Assembly: GCF_037975245.1 (NCBI RefSeq)
Contig: NC_092567.1
Location: 26,594,876-26,658,875 of the forward strand
Source: Apostichopus japonicus
Taxonomy: Eukaryota > Echinodermata > Holothuroidea > Aspidochirotida > Stichopodidae
Length of the DNA: 64,000 bases
Reading direction: 5' to 3'
The stretch's first letter is position 1. Each line of letters begins with the position of its first letter. Under the pieces are notes generated by a model, which saw only the letters and a program-made list of their open reading frames with translations, was not told the DNA's origin and did not search any database. The translations under genes and the position numbers were made by a program. Of this stretch, positions 36,244 to 50,640 are shown in pieces.

Positions 36244-37348
36244 TGCTGGCGTCACACTGTCCCGAAGTTGACATCAGATGGACACACGATAAAGAAAATG
36301 TTCAAATTCGGCTCTGATCGTAAAAACATCGGGCCATTCGTGAGGGCATCTTAAGCCATCGTATGACCTCCGGTGGAGTTTTTCAGGCTCCGGCAGCAAC
36401 TTCGTGAGTGGTGGCAAAATCTTTACATGCCAAAAAATTGCCCGAAGACCTTGCGAAGGTTCATTTTCGTGTTGAATTCGTGTGTCCATTTTGCCCTTCG
36501 TAAGGCCATCGTGAGGGCATCTTATCAAATCGTGTCATCTTCTTTTTTACTTCGTGTGATCATCGGTGCCATCGGGCATTTTCGCCTCACGAAGACAATA
36601 CGAAGGAAACAAGAAGCTGCCCGATTGTCTTATGAAGGCAACACGACTACGTGAAGCCCTCGCAATGCCGTCGAGTAACCATCGTATTATAGTATGCTGA
36701 CATCGAGATGGGACCACGGGGTCGGCGAAGACAGCCGAATTTGTGAACCTCAAGCGTTTCCCAGGTGTCATGGTAACGTGGACATATAAAGGCCAGCCTC
36801 AAAGAATCTTCCTCAGTCAGTCCTAAGCAACTCTACAGAGTAGAGGCGTGTGTAACTCCCAAAGCTACAATCACTATCACAACTAACCACAATTCAGTTC
36901 CTGCAGAATGGCATACTTTGGTGATGAGACAACCAGGAAAAAGAAAGCAGCAGCATTGCTTCTTTTGATGTACCTCAGAGAACATGATGAGCACTTCTTA
37001 CAGGCCCAGCACCTCCTCTTACAATAACAAAGCATTATTTTATTTCACTTTGTCATTTCTTGCTATTTGCCTTTCTAGCATTCGACAATGTACTTATCAA
37101 TACGTCGTCGTGTAGCCATCGTGTGGCCTTCGTGTGGCATTCGTGTGTCCTGCGGGTAAACTACTTAAATAGAAATGCACATCTTCGTGTGTGGTTCGGG
37201 TGCCATCGTGTGACCTTCTGTAGGCATCGTACTTGCTTCGGCTGTTGATTGGCTGTTGACCAAGTTCGGGGCCATCTTCGTGCGAAATTCAAAATTCCAT
37301 ATTCGTATGGCCATCTGGTGTCAATTTCGCGACAGTGTGACGCCTGCA
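36244..37348. mobile_element. PIF/Harbinger-type element
   Basis: A 1105-bp element. The left end TGCTGGCGTCACACTGTC and the reverse complement of the right end TGCAGGCGTCACACTGTC begin a terminal inverted repeat of more than 40 bp. TAA flanks both sides (36241-36243 and 37349-37351), the 3-bp TWA target of this superfamily. A short frame at 36907-37026 starts MAYFGDETTRKKKAAALLLL and ends at a TAA, which resembles the N-terminus of some Harbinger proteins, but the transposase itself is absent. The interior is rich in CTTCGTGTGG/ATCGTGTGG-type words in both orientations. It is non-autonomous. Confidence 0.85.
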
Positions 37349-37351
37349 TAA

Positions 37352-37740
37352 GAGCATTATGAATATCGTGTTTAGTATCATATCAAGGTTAGGAACTGTT
37401 TGTACTGACAATACCAGTGCTTTGAGAGCATGATATTGGGGTACAGTTTAGAGAGGTATTATCATTAGGAATTTGACCAAATTGGCTGTATTTTCAGACA
37501 AGGAAATACATAACCAATAATTAGGACCACGTGTAGTTTTCTTTTTATCATGATTGGTTCATTCATGATAGATTTGATGAATATTAGTTATGTTCCGAAG
37601 TTGGGTCACCGAGGGTCATATTCCCAAAAAATTCCAATATATTTTCTAAAACTTAACTCCTTATTTGTTCATTATGAGTCATATCTTATTCTCTGGGTTT
37701 CTCTAATAATATTTTCTCTTGGAGAAAACGTGGATTTTCG
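37352..37740. other. No gene recognised
   Basis: AT-rich stretch between the Harbinger element and a TA microsatellite. Confidence 0.5.
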
Positions 37741-37741
37741 T

Positions 37742-37744
<3 letters not shown>

Positions 37745-37783
<39 letters not shown>
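37745..37783. repeat. TA microsatellite
   Basis: About 39 bp of TA repeats flanking the tRNA-like element on its low-coordinate side. Confidence 0.9.
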
Positions 37784-37786
<3 letters not shown>

Positions 37787-37872
37787 ATGGAGGTAAACGA
37801 CAAAGGCAAATGAATATATATAAATGAAAATCGTAATGAGTTGGAAAATCAAGAACAGTGAAAAAAATTCCA

Positions 37873-37943
37873 GCCTCCACCGGGATTCGAACCCGGGCCT
37901 TCCGCTCTGTACGCGGACACCCTAACCACTAGGCTATGGAAGC
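37873..37943 (-). tRNA. tRNA-like sequence, anticodon ACA (probably a SINE head)
   Basis: The minus strand folds as a full cloverleaf of 71 nt. The acceptor stem GCTTCCA/TGGAGGC has 7 pairs with one G-T; the D-arm contains the A box TAGCCTAGTGG; the anticodon stem is TCCGC/GCGGA with loop GTACAGA; the T arm is CCGGG-TTCGAAT-CCCGG with a perfect B box GGTTCGAATCC. A T-run follows 6-12 nt downstream as a possible Pol III terminator. The anticodon would be ACA, which would read the Cys codon UGU; this is unusual because Cys UGU is normally read by GCA. The TA microsatellites on both sides and the conserved-looking tail suggest a tRNA-derived SINE head. Confidence 0.6.
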
Positions 37944-38092
37944 TGATTGTAAGTCCAGAGTTTCGAAACCGGTAAGGAAGGTCGTTATTCCACTGTAGGT
38001 CACCTGTATCGAACAATACTAGTTCTGTTTTTGGTGACATATTTTGCCTTACTCTAGAGATCAAACATGATGCTAACCAACTCGAAATCATT

Positions 38093-41400
<3,308 letters not shown>

Positions 41401-41515
41401 ATCCTGGAATTCAAATCAAAATTAAGTTTTTAGAATCCCGTGGTAAATTTTGTATTGACCATGTCAAGTACGAACCAGGTTAAAAATGGATAAGAATCTA
41501 TATAAAATCATTGAT

Positions 41516-41519
<4 letters not shown>

Positions 41520-41610
<91 letters not shown>
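41520..41610. repeat. TA microsatellite
   Basis: About 90 bp of TA repeats; the MITE at 41611-41956 is inserted in it and the run continues at 41959-41985. Confidence 0.95.
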
Positions 41611-41614
<4 letters not shown>

Positions 41615-41956
41615 TATAGCTAGGAGATTGTGAGTGCTGGTTAAATAAATTTGCGAAGCGTAGCGAGCGAAGCTCTCGCATCTCACGGCCGGGGGTCCAG
41701 GGGCCCGCTTAAGGGCCCCTGGTGGGGTCCAGGGCAACGCCCCGGTGGGGGTCGAGGGTATTTTGGTAAATAACAGAAAAAGGTGACGTTATTATCATGT
41801 TTTACGGCAAGGGAAAGATAAATTTGTTACTTTTGTTGTATTTCACAAGCATTTTACTATATTTTTGTGCCGGCCAGTGGACTGTTTATTCACTTCCAAT
41901 GCCGGCCGGCAGGCGTGAGTGGCGGTTACCACCGGCCGCCGCCGTGGCTATAACCC
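41611..41956. mobile_element. MITE inside a TA run
   Basis: 346 bp with perfect 10-bp ends GGGTTATAGC and GCTATAACCC, bordered by TA repeats on both sides. The interior is GC-rich with inverted GGGGCCC/CCCCTGG-type words and GCCGGCCG blocks. It has no coding capacity. The superfamily is not clear because the target duplication cannot be read in a TA run. Confidence 0.75.
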
Positions 41957-42059
41957 TGTATATATATATATATATATATATATATGCATCATTTATAATT
42001 GTAACTTAATTTATTCGAATCTACCTGAGCAGCATCAGATAACATCTGCCTTGTTCTTA

Positions 42060-43782
42060 GTTTATTATTATTATTATTATTTTAGGTTTACAGTCTTGTA
42101 CAGGGTCAAGGCCCTTTTACACGACTTTTACAACTTAACCCTGGTCATTGGTAACTTGTCACACCTACACACCAAAGTGTGCACAATTCAATCAATCTCT
42201 CCTGGGGCACCACAGTGCACCACAACCACGTGTCCCCCGGGTGACTTCCCATAGGGTGCAGCCACAAACCGGCGCACGCAACTATATTTACAAGTTACCT
42301 CGCAAGCCCCCATTTATACACCTGGGTGAAGAAAGGTAATGGAGATAAAGCGCCTTGCCCAAGGCCACAACGCAATGATCTGGCCATGGCTCGAACCTGT
42401 AATCCTTAAACCCAGGGGCGTATCCAGGATTTTCCATTAGGGGGGGCGTCAGGCATGAATGATCGCCGTCCTGGGGATGGGTCTAAGGGGAGGGGTGGAC
42501 AATTTTTGCTTTCGAAGAAGGGCTGAAATGCAAAATGGTGCCATATGCATGGGCGGCGATCCGTACTTCCGAGTGGGGGGGGGGGGGATATGACCTTGTT
42601 GACTATCTAAGCGTAGCGCCACCATGAGTTGGCGCGAAGCGTACAAGAAAATTTTGGGATTAACAAACCCTCTAGATGGCCGGAAACGGCACTTCCCGAG
42701 GTTTCCAAGCGAATATACCCAACTTTAAAATAGGGATGTCATGTCCGAAATATCTCATAATCAGGATCCAAAATACTTTTTTTTTTAATTTCGGGTGTTA
42801 TTTTGGGAAAATTGCCCCTGTCAATCTTGTTTCAGGCGCAACGTTAGAATGTTCGAGAGCTCTTTTATATTATTCGATGAAGAAAATGGCCTCATGCAGG
42901 CTATTATAGGCCTATACACATGCAATACACAATTACACATAGTTACATTCCTAGGTACCGATTGCTAGGGCATCCAGGTGAAACGTGTATTAAGCATTAC
43001 CCTGGTAACATGAGATTCTCAGCTGTTCGAGGGAACATGTACGTGTGTAGGCCTACTATAGGGCCATATGAATACTATGAGGGTGCATATATGTACTATA
43101 TCAATACCGTGGGCGCAATAATACATTTTGTTGTTATAGGGCCAATGAAGCCTACAGTCAACTATTCTTGCTTTATAAAGACGCTTTATTTGAAAAGATC
43201 GCACTGCGTTTATGGTAGGCGAGAAATGAAGCTAAAAAAGAGCCGTACATTAACGATGATGCATAAATGTAGGCATGAAAATATTCTTATCCCTGGCATT
43301 TGGTGGGGGGGATATGGTGTATTACATCCCCTCCACCCATTTTCATGGGGGATATATCCCCCCCCCCCCAGGATCGCCGCCCATGGCCATATGTGATCCA
43401 TTTTTCGACCTTAATAATAAGCAACATTTCCAGTAAATATGGACACAAAATGCACAATTTAGTATGGCTGGAATGTCACTTAGTGTTTATAGTGATAATA
43501 CAAACAAAATTACCATCTATGTTTCTAAAACTATTATGCCGCCGAACTTCGCCAGAACTTTATTTTGGCAAACAAAAAATAAAGCATACGGGAGGGGGGG
43601 GGGGGGGTTGAGCGATCACCGACATCTCACATAAAGGTCGTCATCAATTTTTTTTTTTTTTGCTAAACTTTTTTTTTTTTTGGTGACGGCCAATAGGGGG
43701 GGCGCGCGCCTGTTGCGCCCCCTGGATACGCCCCTGTTAAACCACAAGTCCACTGCCTTAACCACTTGACCACAACGCCCTC
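42060..43782 (-). mobile_element. tRNA-derived SINE split by a hAT element
   Basis: On the minus strand a tRNA-like head starts at about 43782 (A box TGGTCAAGTGG), is interrupted by the hAT at 42413-43736, and resumes with the B box GGTTCGAGCC (about 42390). The body has CCTTGGGCAAGGCGCTTTAT and CCCAGGTGTATAAATGGG, common in SINEs of marine animals, and the end is an (AAT)n tail at 42062-42083. With the hAT removed the SINE is about 400 bp. The insertion separates the two Pol III promoter boxes, so this copy cannot be transcribed from its own promoter. Confidence 0.8.
42413..43736. mobile_element. hAT element inserted in the SINE
   Basis: 1324 bp with ends CAGGGGCGTATCCAGG and CCTGGATACGCCCCTG, a perfect 16-bp inverted repeat. 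TTAAACC is repeated at both flanks (42406-42412 and 43737-43743), 7 bp of the expected 8. Subterminal G and C runs lie at 42577-42586, 43362-43370 and 43596-43607. About 100 bp near 42590-42720 resembles the elements at 23220 and 44014. No transposase frame is recognised. Confidence 0.88.
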
Positions 43783-44013
43783 AATATTTAATGACACCCT
43801 GTAAAGTTAGTGGTTAGTTTCTTCGGTTTTAGAATTTCCTCGCAAAAGAAAGAAACAACTAGAGACTAACAAATTAAATATTAAAAAAATAAACAATTAG
43901 TATGCACTCTTGCAAATTATTATGAATGGCAAATAAAAAATGCAAACCGCGCGGTATTTTTGTGTATTTATGTACACTGGCTAAATATATTGATATTTCT
44001 ATCTCCTTTAAAC

Positions 44014-45542
44014 CAGCGACGTAGCCAGGAATTTGAAAGGGGGGGAGCACTTTTTGCGACTGATATGGATTTTCAAATTGTAGGCACGACTATCTGAGCG
44101 GAGCGCCACCATCGGTTGGCGCGGAGCGTACAAGAAAATTTTGGGTTTTACAAACCCCCCAGGTGGCCGGAAACGGCCCTTCCCGAGTGTTCATTCTGGT
44201 TCCATGGCCTCTTGCTAACTTGAGACACCTCATTCAATATCACTTTTAAACCAAAAAAACAAACGAGTTAAAATAGTACGTAATTCAATACTACATAATG
44301 TTCGGTATTTAAAATTAGCAAAGTACATGTACAGAGTAGTCTTACTTTTCAACTGCTGATACTTGTAGATACATATAAAGATAGGCCAGAAATGTCTTTG
44401 ATACAACTATAGCCAGTAATTGTCTTTGATACAACTGTAAATGTTTAAGTTAGCCTAATATTAGAGAAGGCGAGAGCTATCCGACGATTGCCATCTGATG
44501 CAAATTTCTCAACTGTTTTCTCAACTGAAATATTATCTGCGTAAACGGGTTCTTAACTAGATGTTAAAAAAACTGACAAGATCGGATTCTAGACTTTTTC
44601 GGCGGGTAGAGTGTTGAATGAAACGGCACGCGATAGAAATGACAGCCTAAATTAGAAGACTAGGTCACCTAATTTAGCCATATTCTTGCTACGTTCATTT
44701 CAATAGTTATTCCTGTCTGGACTCTTAAACTCGTCCAGCAAGCTTATGGATTTGAAATATGGGTATTTTTAAAAAAGATAACTTGGCCAAAAAAAGTGTA
44801 GGCCCGGGCCTACAGTTCTACATACTGGCTACGCCCCTGATCATGGATATCATATTATCAGCAGGTTTTGTTTCCTGTTTGAATTCTTTTACATGTTCTT
44901 TTACATAATATATCAGAAAGACAAACATATAGTGCTCTTTTACAATTTTTCCAGTAGGATGATTCTTGTTTATTGTCCAATGTCTGGACTTTAACACATT
45001 TGACGAACTTAACTGATGGACAATATAAACTTTCATACTTTGTAATATAGCCAGATATGCAGTGGCCTAAAAACAAATATCGTTATCGTTAGCAGTGTAA
45101 TAATTATTTAAAGGAAGTGCGTATCACGTACGATTGCTATCTTAGCTTCATAACATGCTGTTCGTGCAACAACTTAGGACGAATCATAGAAAGGATGAGA
45201 ACGAACGTTGTCGACGTTGTTGTGCATACGGTTCGTGACATTCCATAGAGTTCGGTTAGGTAGGCAATATGTATTTTATTACGCAGTGGCCAACTGTAGG
45301 CTTGTAATAGGCTATAGGCTAAATTTAGCTAATTGCATCTTCCAAACTAAGTTAGTAGTTGAATCAGTAGGCGTGAATGTTACTACGATTATAACCGAGT
45401 TAACGGAGCTGACGAGTATTCAAGTTCAAAAGAGCACTGACAAAATACCATGCTAAAAAAACAACAGTTTAAAAAAAAAAAAAATCGACACTGAAAGGGG
45501 GGGAGCGGTCGCTCCCCCTGCTCCCCCCTGGCTACGTCCCTG
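44014..45542. mobile_element. hAT element with perfect 8-bp target duplication
   Basis: 1529 bp with ends CAGCGACGTAGCCAGG and CCTGGCTACGTCCCTG. CTTTAAAC flanks both sides (44006-44013 and 45543-45550). The target site is inside an R1-type repeat, whose undisrupted form reads CTTTAAACTACGGTC at about 17445. The part at 44090-44230 matches 23270-23470 in reverse orientation. Only short frames are present, so it is non-autonomous or decayed. Confidence 0.9.
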
Positions 45543-45805
45543 CTTTAAACTACGGTCTAGCTGATGAATCCATTTGAATATAATTTCAGTATAACATAGC
45601 ACCAAAATCCCCCTTTTGTGAAAATAAATTCGGTCTTACCCATTTCCATAGTGGTGAGTGCAGTATTGTTCTTCTAAAAGTACCAAAATAGGACAAAAAT
45701 AACAATGAATCAAGACCGACTTGAAAGAAACGACAATTGTAATAACTACACTGTAACGTGACACGAATGATACGAAGCACTGCTGAATGTTACAATGGAC
45801 GTACA
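45543..45805 (+). repeat. Interspersed repeat R1, copy 3
   Basis: Third copy of the repeat at 17430-17770, beginning at the target duplication of the hAT element and ending in GTTACAATGGACGTACA. Confidence 0.75.
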
Positions 45806-46690
45806 CTGGTTGATGTCTTCAGTACATGGATTCTTCGAGGGGCTTGTAACTTCCCTTGTCGAACAGAAGCCATTTCCTTATGTCGAGCAAGCTTATAGGT
45901 TAACACTTTTTGTTAATTCGGTGAATATTGTGGAAATTGTACAGATACTTGGCATAGAGACAAGATTTAAAAAACTAAAAGTTAAAATAAAATATTTCTT
46001 TTACTTGAAAGAAATTTATTTTCATCAACAATTATATAACCTACAAGAACTTTTCAATGGGTTTCAAATACTTCAGGCCTGTTGCTAGGAGCTTGGGTGA
46101 AAAGAGAAGATTTTCTGGAAATATCATACACTGGATAATTTGGCATTGCATTCTAATGGCATAATGAATATGTCCCTTACCCATTCAGCCTTCCCCACTA
46201 TGAAATGGCTCAATTAAGTTCAGAAAATCAATCGCAAATACTACCCTTCCTTTATGAATTACAGTATCTGTTGTTTGGTGTATATGAGTACCACATTGAT
46301 TAGATGTGCCAAATTGTTTTTGGTGCCTGTCAAGGTCACCAAAGGTCAGTTAGAGACCATAAACCAAAATATTAAAACAAGCAATAACTCCCATTGACAG
46401 GGTCCAACATGGTTGATATTTTGGGAGCAGTTATGAATGGGGTAAGGGATCGTTTCCAAACATAACGGTCATGTGATCCAAGGTCAACAAAGGTCAATCA
46501 GGGGTCAAAAACTAGTATTTTTGCAATAACTTGAGAACAAAATGTCCGTCAAGGTTGGGAGTTACACTATTGTAATCCAGTAGTGGACCCGCATCTAGGT
46601 GACCTTTGACATCAGGTTGACCTTCGGTGACCTTTATTAGTTTTTTGGGTTATTTGAAATTTCGTGGCCATAATCGGATCTTAAAGGTAC
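45806..46690. other. No gene recognised; GGTCA-rich at 46320-46640
   Basis: The first part is AT-rich without signal. The second part has many GGTCA/GGTCACC/GGTCAAC words, like the repeat at 11880-12330 but without a clear period. Confidence 0.45.
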
Positions 46691-48005
46691 CTTCCGATCA
46701 GATCCGATGACTACCTTGATCCTCAACAATATGCTAATAGGGCCCATCGCAATACAGATGACGCGGTCTTAAATTGCTTGGAGAAATTGTATTCCCACCT
46801 TGAACATTCTAACTCAGGTCATTCTGCCAGAATTATGTTCTTTGATTTTTCATCTGCGTTTAACACAATTCAACCTCATGTTTTGGCCGGCAAGATGTTA
46901 AATATGAATATTTCACATGATCTCATTATTTGGATACTCAACTACCTTACCAATCGTTCTCAATATGTTCACATTAGCTCATCCAACTGTATGTCAGATG
47001 TTAATACTCAAATACTGGTGCTCCACAAGGAACCGTTCTAGCCCCATTTTTATTCACTCTGTACACGTCGGATGTGAGATCCTCGTCTGATAGTTGCCAT
47101 TTATTTAAATTTGCAGATGACACAGCCTTAGTGGGTTTGATTAAAAAGGATGATGAGAGTGAATATCTGGAAGAAATTAATCATTTCGTCGGATATTGTG
47201 ACAAGAACTTCCTGGAGCTTAATGTTAAAAAAAAGGAAATGAATATTGATTTCAGAAGGGTCAAGGGTCAACCGAGAGAGGTTGTGATCAAAGAAAATCC
47301 CGTAGAACAAGTCTCATCCTACAAATATCTTGGTGTTGTTATTGATGATCAACTGGCGTGGCATGAGCATATTGATTATTTGGTGAAGAGAGTAAACCCT
47401 AGATTATACTGTCTCTGTAGAATGAGTGAATTTGACATTGACAGTCGTATCCTCACTATATTTTATAACTCAGTCATTTGTAGCGTGTTGAGATATTGTA
47501 TGACATGCTGGGGTGGTAATGTGACTGCTAATGATAAGAAACGCATTGATTCTGTTATCCGACAGGCTAATCGTATTCTGGGTGGGGAACAGCTCACAAT
47601 GGAGTGTATGTACCATCATGTTATTGAGTCTAAGCTCGACGCCATCCTTGCCGACGAGAATCACCCATTGTTTCTGAATCTCCGCAGTGCAATAATCTCT
47701 CGGAGTGGGCGGATGAGGCTTCCGAATGCAATAACAAATCGTCACATTTCTTCCTTTATCCCCCAGTGCATTAAGCTCTTTAATTGTCGTTTCAATCGAT
47801 AGTAGCCTGCTTTATCTTCCCGTTCTTGTCATCTAAACTGGTGTGACATTTGTTTAATCATCACGCCTTTAAACTTTTATACTTTAATTCTGTGAACTCT
47901 TATGTTTGCCATTCTTATGTCTTTTTACCCTTTATCATCTTGTATTTGTCTTATATCTACATATGCGAGCTTGTAATTTCCCTTTTGGGATGAAATAAAG
48001 TTTTA
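46690..48005 (+). mobile_element. LINE 3' half with (CTCACTCG)n tail
   Basis: The plus strand encodes RT pieces: IMFFDFSSAFNTIQPH, a frameshift near 47010, TGAPQGTVLAPFLFTLY, LFKFADDTALVGL (F-A-D-D box intact), SYKYLGVVIDDQLAWHEHID, and a C-terminal region with CMTCWGGNVTANDKKR and RHISSFIPQCIKLFN that stops at 47800. A 3' untranslated region ends in GGGATGAAATAAAGTTTTACT, followed directly by (CTCACTCG)n. The 5' half is missing. The 242-codon frame at 47074-47802 is uninterrupted, so this is one of the younger LINE copies here. Confidence 0.88.
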
Positions 48006-48085
48006 CTCACTCGCTCACTCGCTCACTCGCTCACTCGCTCACTCGCTCACTCGCTCACTCGCTCACTCGCTCACTCACTCACTTA
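48005..48085. repeat. (CTCACTCG)n tail
   Basis: About nine 8-bp units, continuous with the LINE 3' end, as expected for LINEs that end in short tandem repeats. Confidence 0.9.
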
Positions 48086-48888
48086 CTTACTGACAGTGAG
48101 GAGGAAAGTGATAGTGCCGAAGAAGATGAGGAAGAGGAAGAATGAGTTTGAGTTACAGGAGAAGAGGAAGAAGATGGAGAAGATAGAAGAAAAAGATAAG
48201 AGAAACTTGTATCTACCCAAAGAGGGATGTGAGTTAAATATTAAAGGGGTGTAAACGTTTAGGGTTAACCTGGGAGGGGTGCACAGAGGGTGGGGGTCAT
48301 TGGCATAGGTGAAGAGGGCAAGTACACTAAAGTCTTAGTATATGCCCAACATTTGTGCGTCAAGGCCTGTGATTATCCCAGGAACATTGGTTTTGGGTAA
48401 AAATTCATGATTTTGGCAAACACTGACATAACTTTGCCTAGGTTTTCTCTTTTGTCACATATTGCCACAAGTCCTTCCTGGGGAAAATAGTGTGGAAACC
48501 CCAGGACACACATTGACACAAGAATCTGTGGATGTATGTGACAAGTTCAATGTTTGAAAGGGTAAAAATAGTCCCTGAAGACACAGGGTTTCCTTGTTGG
48601 TGATGTAGAGTTTGCAAAGTTGCAAAGTTAGCTATGTAATGATTTTTATTGTCACAGGCTTACCACAATTAGCAACTCACATTTTCTCACCGTTTCAGCT
48701 ACCTACAAGTGTTTTTACATGTTGCGACCACATATGAAAACATATATAAACAAGCAATTTTACATATCCCCTTTACATATAAAGTACGTCTTTTCTGGTG
48801 TACGTCCTTCTGAATCTTCATATGTTTGCTATTTCATTTTTCCTACTTTTGATGAAGAACGCCTCACATTTCCGTTCTCCATGGTAAG

Positions 48889-49105
48889 TTATTCGACCTG
48901 GCACCGAAGCAGCAGCTGGACTGTCCAAGTCTGACATCGCCAAGAGGTCAAATGTCGAGGCCGTGAAACGGGCCAAGAAAGAGAACATTTACAAATTTGT
49001 TTCAGACTGGTGGTCCATAATCTGCCGATGACCTGCGACGATACCAAGCTTAAGGACTTATTTAGGTCAGCTGTGCAGGCCTAGAATGGCGTTGAGATAA
49101 CCAAG
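48889..49105 (+). pseudogene. RBM28-like exon with frameshift and stop
   Basis: Follows a pyrimidine-rich acceptor ending GGTAAG and joins exon a in phase 1 to give KEGFIRPGTEAA. After KFVS the RRM continues only in the next frame (RLVVHNLPMTCDD). A TAG then interrupts before NGVEITK. The exon ends at AAG|GTTTGC. Confidence 0.7.
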
Positions 49106-49579
49106 GTTTGCGTTCAGTCTTCCCATGGAAAATGTTGTCACCTTTTCAACACCTACTCTTATTTGGTCCTCCCATCTTTATCTTGCATGGAAAATGTGAT
49201 GTCATACCTTCCAGGATTTTTAGTTGACTTACTTTTCATAACAAACCTTGCTGTATTTTTTCTAATGAAAGATGTTAATGAGTCCATGCATCTGTTCATC
49301 CCATCACATCCCATCCCATCCATCTCGTCCCGTCCCATCCCCCATCCTATGCCCTCCCCCCCCCCCCATCCCACTTCATCAAAAATATGTTTGCCTCTCC
49401 TACAATTTTGAGTGTGACATGAATGCAGGAAGAAATCCATAACCGTTTTGTGATGATGACCGGAATGATTTTAAAGATATTGAACAATTTTACTATTTTT
49501 TTGGTCAATTCACACAACTCTAGATAATCTAATTTGTTTATTTTTTTTCTACTGTTTTTATTTTCTTACATACCCCCAG

Positions 49580-49708
49580 TCCAAAGTGATGAGAGACAAG
49601 GACAAACTAAGAGAGGATAAGAAGGGCAAACCCCTCGGTTACGGAATCGTATCCTTCACCGAAGACAGACACGCTCTGGAGGCATTACGGACAGTGAACA
49701 ATAACAGG
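49580..49708 (+). pseudogene. RBM28-like exon, RRM core
   Basis: 43 codons in phase 0 between a CCCCCAG acceptor and a GTGAGT donor, intact. It contains the RNP1-like LGYGIVSF of the last RRM and the helix EDRHALEALRTVNNN. Confidence 0.75.
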
Positions 49709-50428
49709 GTGAGTATGTAATCCGGGATGGTTGAGAAAGACATCCACATAGACTGAGTTGTCCCAAGATATATTGTCCCTTCCCACTCGCCATGCAGGGT
49801 CCCACCCTCACTAATTTACAATTTTATGCTTTGTGGTGCTTTTGTTTTTAGAATTTAAAGAGGACCTAACAAACATGTACAAGGTACAGCTTGGGATGTA
49901 TTTCTGTGTGGTAGAACATGAAGTAGCTCTTTAAAACAGATATTTGTGTTTTTGTCTTTTTTTGTTGTCTGTCAACTCTTAGATGAATCATGCAGTTGTC
50001 TTTGAAACAAACGCTTTGTAACAATCTAGTGAAATGGATGATATGTTTATGAAGGTCAATCACATTTCCTCAGAATATCAGTAAGGACACTTTACAAAAA
50101 TGCAACGTCAAGATTTGACAGGGCCATCGAAAAAAGGCAGATGCCTAGTGCGAGCAGCAAGTTTGCTATCAAGGCTGCTTTGTAATTTTGCTGTCTACTT
50201 TATAGTGTCTACTCGGGTTGAATTGGGAGGGGAGAGTGGATATTGGAGGTAACTGGCTAATTTGGAGGGGTGAAACAACTTCTCATTTTCTCACATAAGC
50301 ACTGTCGGTCAGTCCTATCCTACACACTTGCAGCTTCATTCAATTCCTGTTTAACCTGTATTTGTAGTCTGGTCGGTTTTTCTGATCGATTTAAAAGATT
50401 CTTCTTTAATATTTACCCCTACTTTCAG

Positions 50429-50503
50429 CAGTTAATTGTTGGATTTCCCTTCAAAAACAAGAAAGCCTTGGAGAAGAGGCAGAGACAAGCCGATAAGTCT
50501 AAG
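50429..50503 (+). pseudogene. RBM28-like exon, end of the last RRM
   Basis: 25 codons after a TTTCAG acceptor, ending at AAG|GTGAGG. It encodes the final strand and the basic helix (NKKALEKRQRQADKSK). Confidence 0.7.
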
Positions 50504-50640
50504 GTGAGGGAAAGATGGATCAATTGAATCGTGCCACTGAACAGCACAACCCGTTCTAAATCTATGCATGTGTTCATCGGTTGGCCTGCCATCGGCTAAA
50601 AACTGGGCCTTCGCCCCGTCTCATAGAACTTAATTCGCAC

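Larger units (their letters stand above)
48090..50503 (+). pseudogene. RBM28-like partial gene copy
   Basis: Four exon pieces with splice sites match RBM28, a nucleolar RRM protein of ribosome assembly. (a) to 48228: an acidic run then DKRNLYLPKEG; (b) 48889-49105: RPGTEAAAGLSKSDIAKR, KKENIYKFVS, HNLPMTCDDTKLKDLFRSA; (c) 49580-49708: SKVMRDKDK, KGKPLGYGIVSFTEDRHALE; (d) 50429-50503: LIVGFPFKNKKALEKRQR. Order and content follow the last RRM. Defects: a one-base shift after the acidic run (about 48140), a one-base shift at about 49005, a TAG at 49082, and about seven residues missing between pieces c and d. No earlier RRMs or C-terminal basic tail are seen. Sequence errors in a live gene are less likely but possible. 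Confidence 0.7.

Noticed and set aside
45795-46088. 97-codon plus-strand frame next to repeat R1
   Set aside because: AT-rich, hydrophobic chance frame with no recognisable motif, beginning within a repeat.
49159-49440. Minus-strand frame of 93 codons over the RBM28-like intron
   Set aside because: Made by a simple CCCATCCCATC-type repeat in the intron; no protein similarity.
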